DNA of 55,479 bases from contig CADBRA010000041.1 of NCBI GenBank assembly GCA_902796965.1, positions 1 to 55,479 on the forward strand, in the 5' to 3' direction. This DNA comes from an uncultured Eubacteriales bacterium. Lineage in GTDB: Bacteria; Bacillota; Clostridia; Peptostreptococcales; Anaerovoracaceae. Numbering within the stretch: the stretch's first letter is position 1; each line of letters starts with the position of its first letter. Both the position numbers and the translations under genes were made by a program. Below the pieces are notes generated by a model that was not told where the DNA came from, made no database searches, and was given only the letters and a program-made list of their open reading frames with translations. Of this stretch, positions 53,801 to 55,479 are shown piece by piece.

Positions 53801-53835
53801 GAAAAAAGCCGAATTACACAAAATATAATTCGGCT
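53801..53835 (-). terminator. Intrinsic terminator of folT
   Basis: AGCCGAATT (53807-53815) pairs with AATTCGGCT (53827-53835). Six A residues on the left read as a U-tract for the minus strand. Confidence 0.85.
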
Positions 53836-53912
53836 AAATTTGCGAATTTTGAAATTTCTAAAGTACTTTACGATAACTTACCGCAGAACAATCCGTTCAA
53901 TCTGAAACCGCG

Positions 53913-54434
53913 CTAATTTGTACGGAAATAGGGAATTCTTGCCACAGCTTTGTCCCAGAGCATATAAACGAGAAATGAATATACGAAAATATTTACAGCG
54001 CATTTCACGGCGCGTGCAGGAAGTATCGCGAGAAAACCACTGCCGTATAATATATCGAGCCACAGTGTATCGAGTATCAGATTGCATCCTATGCAGACGA
54101 TAACGCTGGCAATAACCACATATCTGAGTTTGTGAGGTTTGTGATACATGCAGAGGCCGAAGATGATGCCAGTGAGCGCGGCTGTCAGTGTAAATCCCGG
54201 GAAAAATGCACCCGAAGGAAAGATGAGTACACCCAGCAGGTCTCCGACTGCTCCGCAGACGCCGCCCCATACGGGACCAAAAGCAGCGCCGGCAATCGCG
54301 ACAGGTATCATACCGAAACCGATACGCAGAAACTGCGTATTAATGGAAACAAATCGGGTGAGAATTATGTCAAGCGCGATGAGAAGCGCCAGACACGTCA
54401 GAATGGTTACATTTCGTACACTTTTTGAAGTCAT
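53913..54434 (-). CDS. folT: Folate ECF transporter S component FolT
   Basis: The folate-binding membrane subunit of an energy-coupling-factor transporter. It has 173 residues from ATG 54434, with about six helices. Recognisable parts are IPVAIAGAAFGPVWGGVCGAVGD, FPSGAFFPGFTLTAALTGI and the late LDTLWLDILYGSGFLAILPARAVK, which carries the family's W and PARA motif. A longer frame to 54572 would translate the leader and has no SD; AAAGGAGC before 54434 fixes the start. The ECF A, A' and T genes are not in the window. It is preceded by a tetrahydrofolate riboswitch. Confidence 0.92.
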   Translation of the reverse strand: MTSKSVRNVTILTCLALLIALDIILTRFVSINTQFLRIGFGMIPVAIAGAAFGPVWGGVCGAVGDLLGVLIFPSGAFFPGFTLTAALTGIIFGLCMYHKPHKLRYVVIASVIVCIGCNLILDTLWLDILYGSGFLAILPARAVKCAVNIFVYSFLVYMLWDKAVARIPYFRTN

Positions 54435-54467
54435 GAAAAAGCTCCTTTCTCTTGAGAAACGGAAAAC

Positions 54468-54496
54468 AAAAAAGCCGGCACGAAAGGCGTGCTGAC
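54468..54496 (-). terminator. Leader terminator of folT
   Basis: On the minus strand GTCAGCACG pairs with CGTGCCGGC (one A-C mismatch, one wobble) across a five-base loop, and TTTTTT follows. It lies 34 bases before the folT ATG and is probably the switch output. Confidence 0.75.
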
Positions 54497-54497
54497 T

Positions 54498-54536
54498 CCT
54501 GAAAAACGCTTCAGGCGCGGCAGGTTGCCGCACCTG
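54498..54536 (-). promoter_or_regulatory. Alternative hairpins in the folT leader
   Basis: One 11-bp stem (54512-54522 with 54526-54536) competes with a shorter hairpin (CCTGA 54498-54502 with TCAGG 54511-54515), since both use 54512-54515. They lie between the aptamer and the terminator and may be part of the expression platform. Confidence 0.5.
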
Positions 54537-54594
54537 AGAAAACAGCTTCATGTTGAAATATATATATAACATAAATGATGTGATCTTAAATGCA

Positions 54595-54738
54595 GCAGCG
54601 GATGCAATGTCACACCGCAGATGAAAAACATCTTTCGTCGGCAGTCAACATCCCGTACTGCCGCACTACAGGCTGTCCATTTACTATTTCCAATAAAAAG
54701 TGATCGGACAGCCAACGCGTGACATTCACTCTACGCCG
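54595..54738 (-). promoter_or_regulatory. Tetrahydrofolate (THF) riboswitch upstream of folT
   Basis: The minus strand carries the aptamer's conserved parts in order. P1 is CGGC/GCTG. P2 is AATGTCAC (54726-54719) with GTGACATT (54613-54606). CGCGTT follows P2. P3 is CGGCAGT (54663-54657) with ACTGCCG (54645-54639), and its loop GGGATG (54654-54649) can pair with GCATCC (54605-54600) as the known pseudoknot. ACGAA and an AGATG/CATCT hairpin follow, then GCGGTG. An extra 8-bp helix (54671-54678 with 54706-54713) is inserted after CGCGTT. Family recall and the folT neighbour agree. Confidence 0.88.
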
Positions 54739-54741
54739 ACA

Positions 54742-54750
54742 ATTATAGCA
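54742..54750 (-). promoter_or_regulatory. Extended -10 promoter for folT
   Basis: On the minus strand this reads TGC-TATAAT. Transcription should start about seven bases downstream, at the first bases of the riboswitch P1. The -35 is weak (TTTATC). Confidence 0.65.
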
Positions 54751-55479
54751 CACGTGCATATCAGATAAATAGTGTATAAATAAAATTTTTTTATGTTAAC
54801 ATATGGAATTTATTGGCATGTGCTAAAAATGTTTCACAGCAGACAGTCCGAAACGTTTTTGTACAAAAGTACAGATAATGCTGATACAGAAAATGGTTAT
54901 ATAAATTGAAATTGAATACCGGAAATGCAGGGATGCCGGATGCTTTTGATACGTATAATTTCACCGAAGCGCTGCGTGCAGAGCGGAATGAGGGCAGAAC
55001 TCATGCTCCTGGTGCTACGAACGGAAAACTTATGACTATGTTGATTTTGTCCGCGGAGCGGTCGCAAGAAAAACGCGCGCTGTTTTATGAATGATATGCG
55101 CTTCGGAAATAGAATTCTTTCTAATAAGCAGCTAATGATATCTATATTATGCAATACGTGCCTAATTGACATGCTTTCTGATATGATTAGTCTCGGTTAG
55201 TGACCTGCTGTGTACAATTAAGCATTAGCATATCATATGGAAGTGTGAGGTGTATCATGTGGTCCGCACTGGCTTCCGTTCGACATCTGCATTTTCAGCA
55301 GCGTGCGCAGTACAGCAGCATGAGTTTGATGCGGGCAGAATTTGGTTCGCCATATATAGCCATATCTATCAGTAGCGCACAGGATTATGTGCATTCTGTG
55401 CCGAGCTGAGCCAGTGTTAAAGTGCTGGCATGAGCACAGCAGCGCAGCTGATTTGTATCAGGATCAGAGCCTCATATAA

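Larger units (their letters stand above)
53615..53912. other. Intergenic region between folT and the YkvI-like gene
   Basis: About 300 bases with no gene. Upstream of the transporter lies an inverted repeat (53655-53669) and a 6-bp hairpin GGAGCA-G-TGCTCC (53682-53694). The folT terminator is at 53801-53835. The middle is A/T-rich. Confidence 0.55.
54435..55479. other. folT leader and gene-poor end of the window
   Basis: The first 310 bases are the folT leader on the minus strand (riboswitch, alternative hairpins, terminator, promoter). From about 54750 to the end I see no supported gene. The short frames 54906-55094 and 55200-55409 on + lack recognisable similarity and SD sites. An imperfect relative of the intergenic palindrome, GTCCGC-GGA-GCGGTC, is at 55049-55063. 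Confidence 0.6.

Noticed and set aside
54906-55094. Small frame at the end of the window
   Set aside because: No SD of quality, no recognisable domain; composition does not differ from noncoding flanks.
55200-55409. Second small frame at the end of the window
   Set aside because: Starts at a non-ATG or weak start without SD, and no similarity is apparent.
1-55479. tRNA, rRNA, CRISPR array, prophage or intact IS element
   Set aside because: No T-loop/anticodon patterns, rRNA segments, regular spaced repeats, integrases or transposases were found on reading.

Overview
The window reads as chromosomal DNA of an anaerobic, mid-GC Firmicute of the class Clostridia. The support is S-layer-homology (SLH) surface proteins, sigma-A-type promoters with Shine-Dalgarno (SD) sites, a hup-rqcP pair, a catalytic plus regulatory aspartate carbamoyltransferase with a class 1B dihydroorotate dehydrogenase, a folT gene behind a tetrahydrofolate riboswitch, and a YcbA/YcbB-type glutamine two-component pair. 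A relative of Anaerovoracaceae (Eubacteriales Family XIII) is my guess from overall character; the sequence does not prove it. Most of the window is ordinary housekeeping DNA. I see no prophage, CRISPR array, intact insertion sequence, rRNA or tRNA.

Layout. 1-9.4 kb: mfd, a PrsA-like foldase lipoprotein, a DUF5662 protein, dnaE and pfkA, all on +. 9.5-12.4 kb: glmS behind a promoter and a foldable leader, convergent with udp. 12.7-17.5 kb: a GerMN lipoprotein, ahcY, thrC and an alpha/beta hydrolase. 17.5-25.6 kb: an accessory stretch with an SLH-anchored metallophosphatase flanked by short direct repeats, a YibE/F membrane protein, an unknown membrane-anchored protein, a cell-wall amidase, a NUDIX hydrolase and a decayed SLH gene. 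25.8-27.2 kb (-): plsC and an ACT-less prephenate-dehydratase-like protein. 27.7-34.9 kb: mscS, then the UMP genes pyrB-I-C-F-K-D and pyrE. 34.9-42.9 kb: YgiQ radical SAM protein, a DNA methyltransferase, cca, thiN, a PHP-type phosphatase and an SLH-anchored GHL10 hydrolase. 42.9-48.9 kb: a 60-residue membrane protein, trkA, trkH, an SAH/MTA-deaminase-like amidohydrolase and a lipid-linked oligosaccharide flippase. 49-52.2 kb: hup, rqcP and the glnK/glnL-like pair. 52.5-55.5 kb (-): a YkvI-like transporter and folT with its riboswitch; the last 730 bases hold no gene I can defend.

How it fits together. The pyr block encodes every step from carbamoyl phosphate to UMP. Three loci (metallophosphatase, GHL10 protein, pseudogene) show that SLH domains are this cell's way of fixing enzymes to the wall. 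ahcY and the SAH-deaminase-like gene suggest two routes for removing S-adenosylhomocysteine.

The most unusual signals are a tetrahydrofolate riboswitch carrying an extra helix ahead of folT, a family of short intergenic palindromes with compensatory stem changes, a prephenate dehydratase domain whose catalytic TRF triad reads THF, and an unexplained structured leader before glmS.
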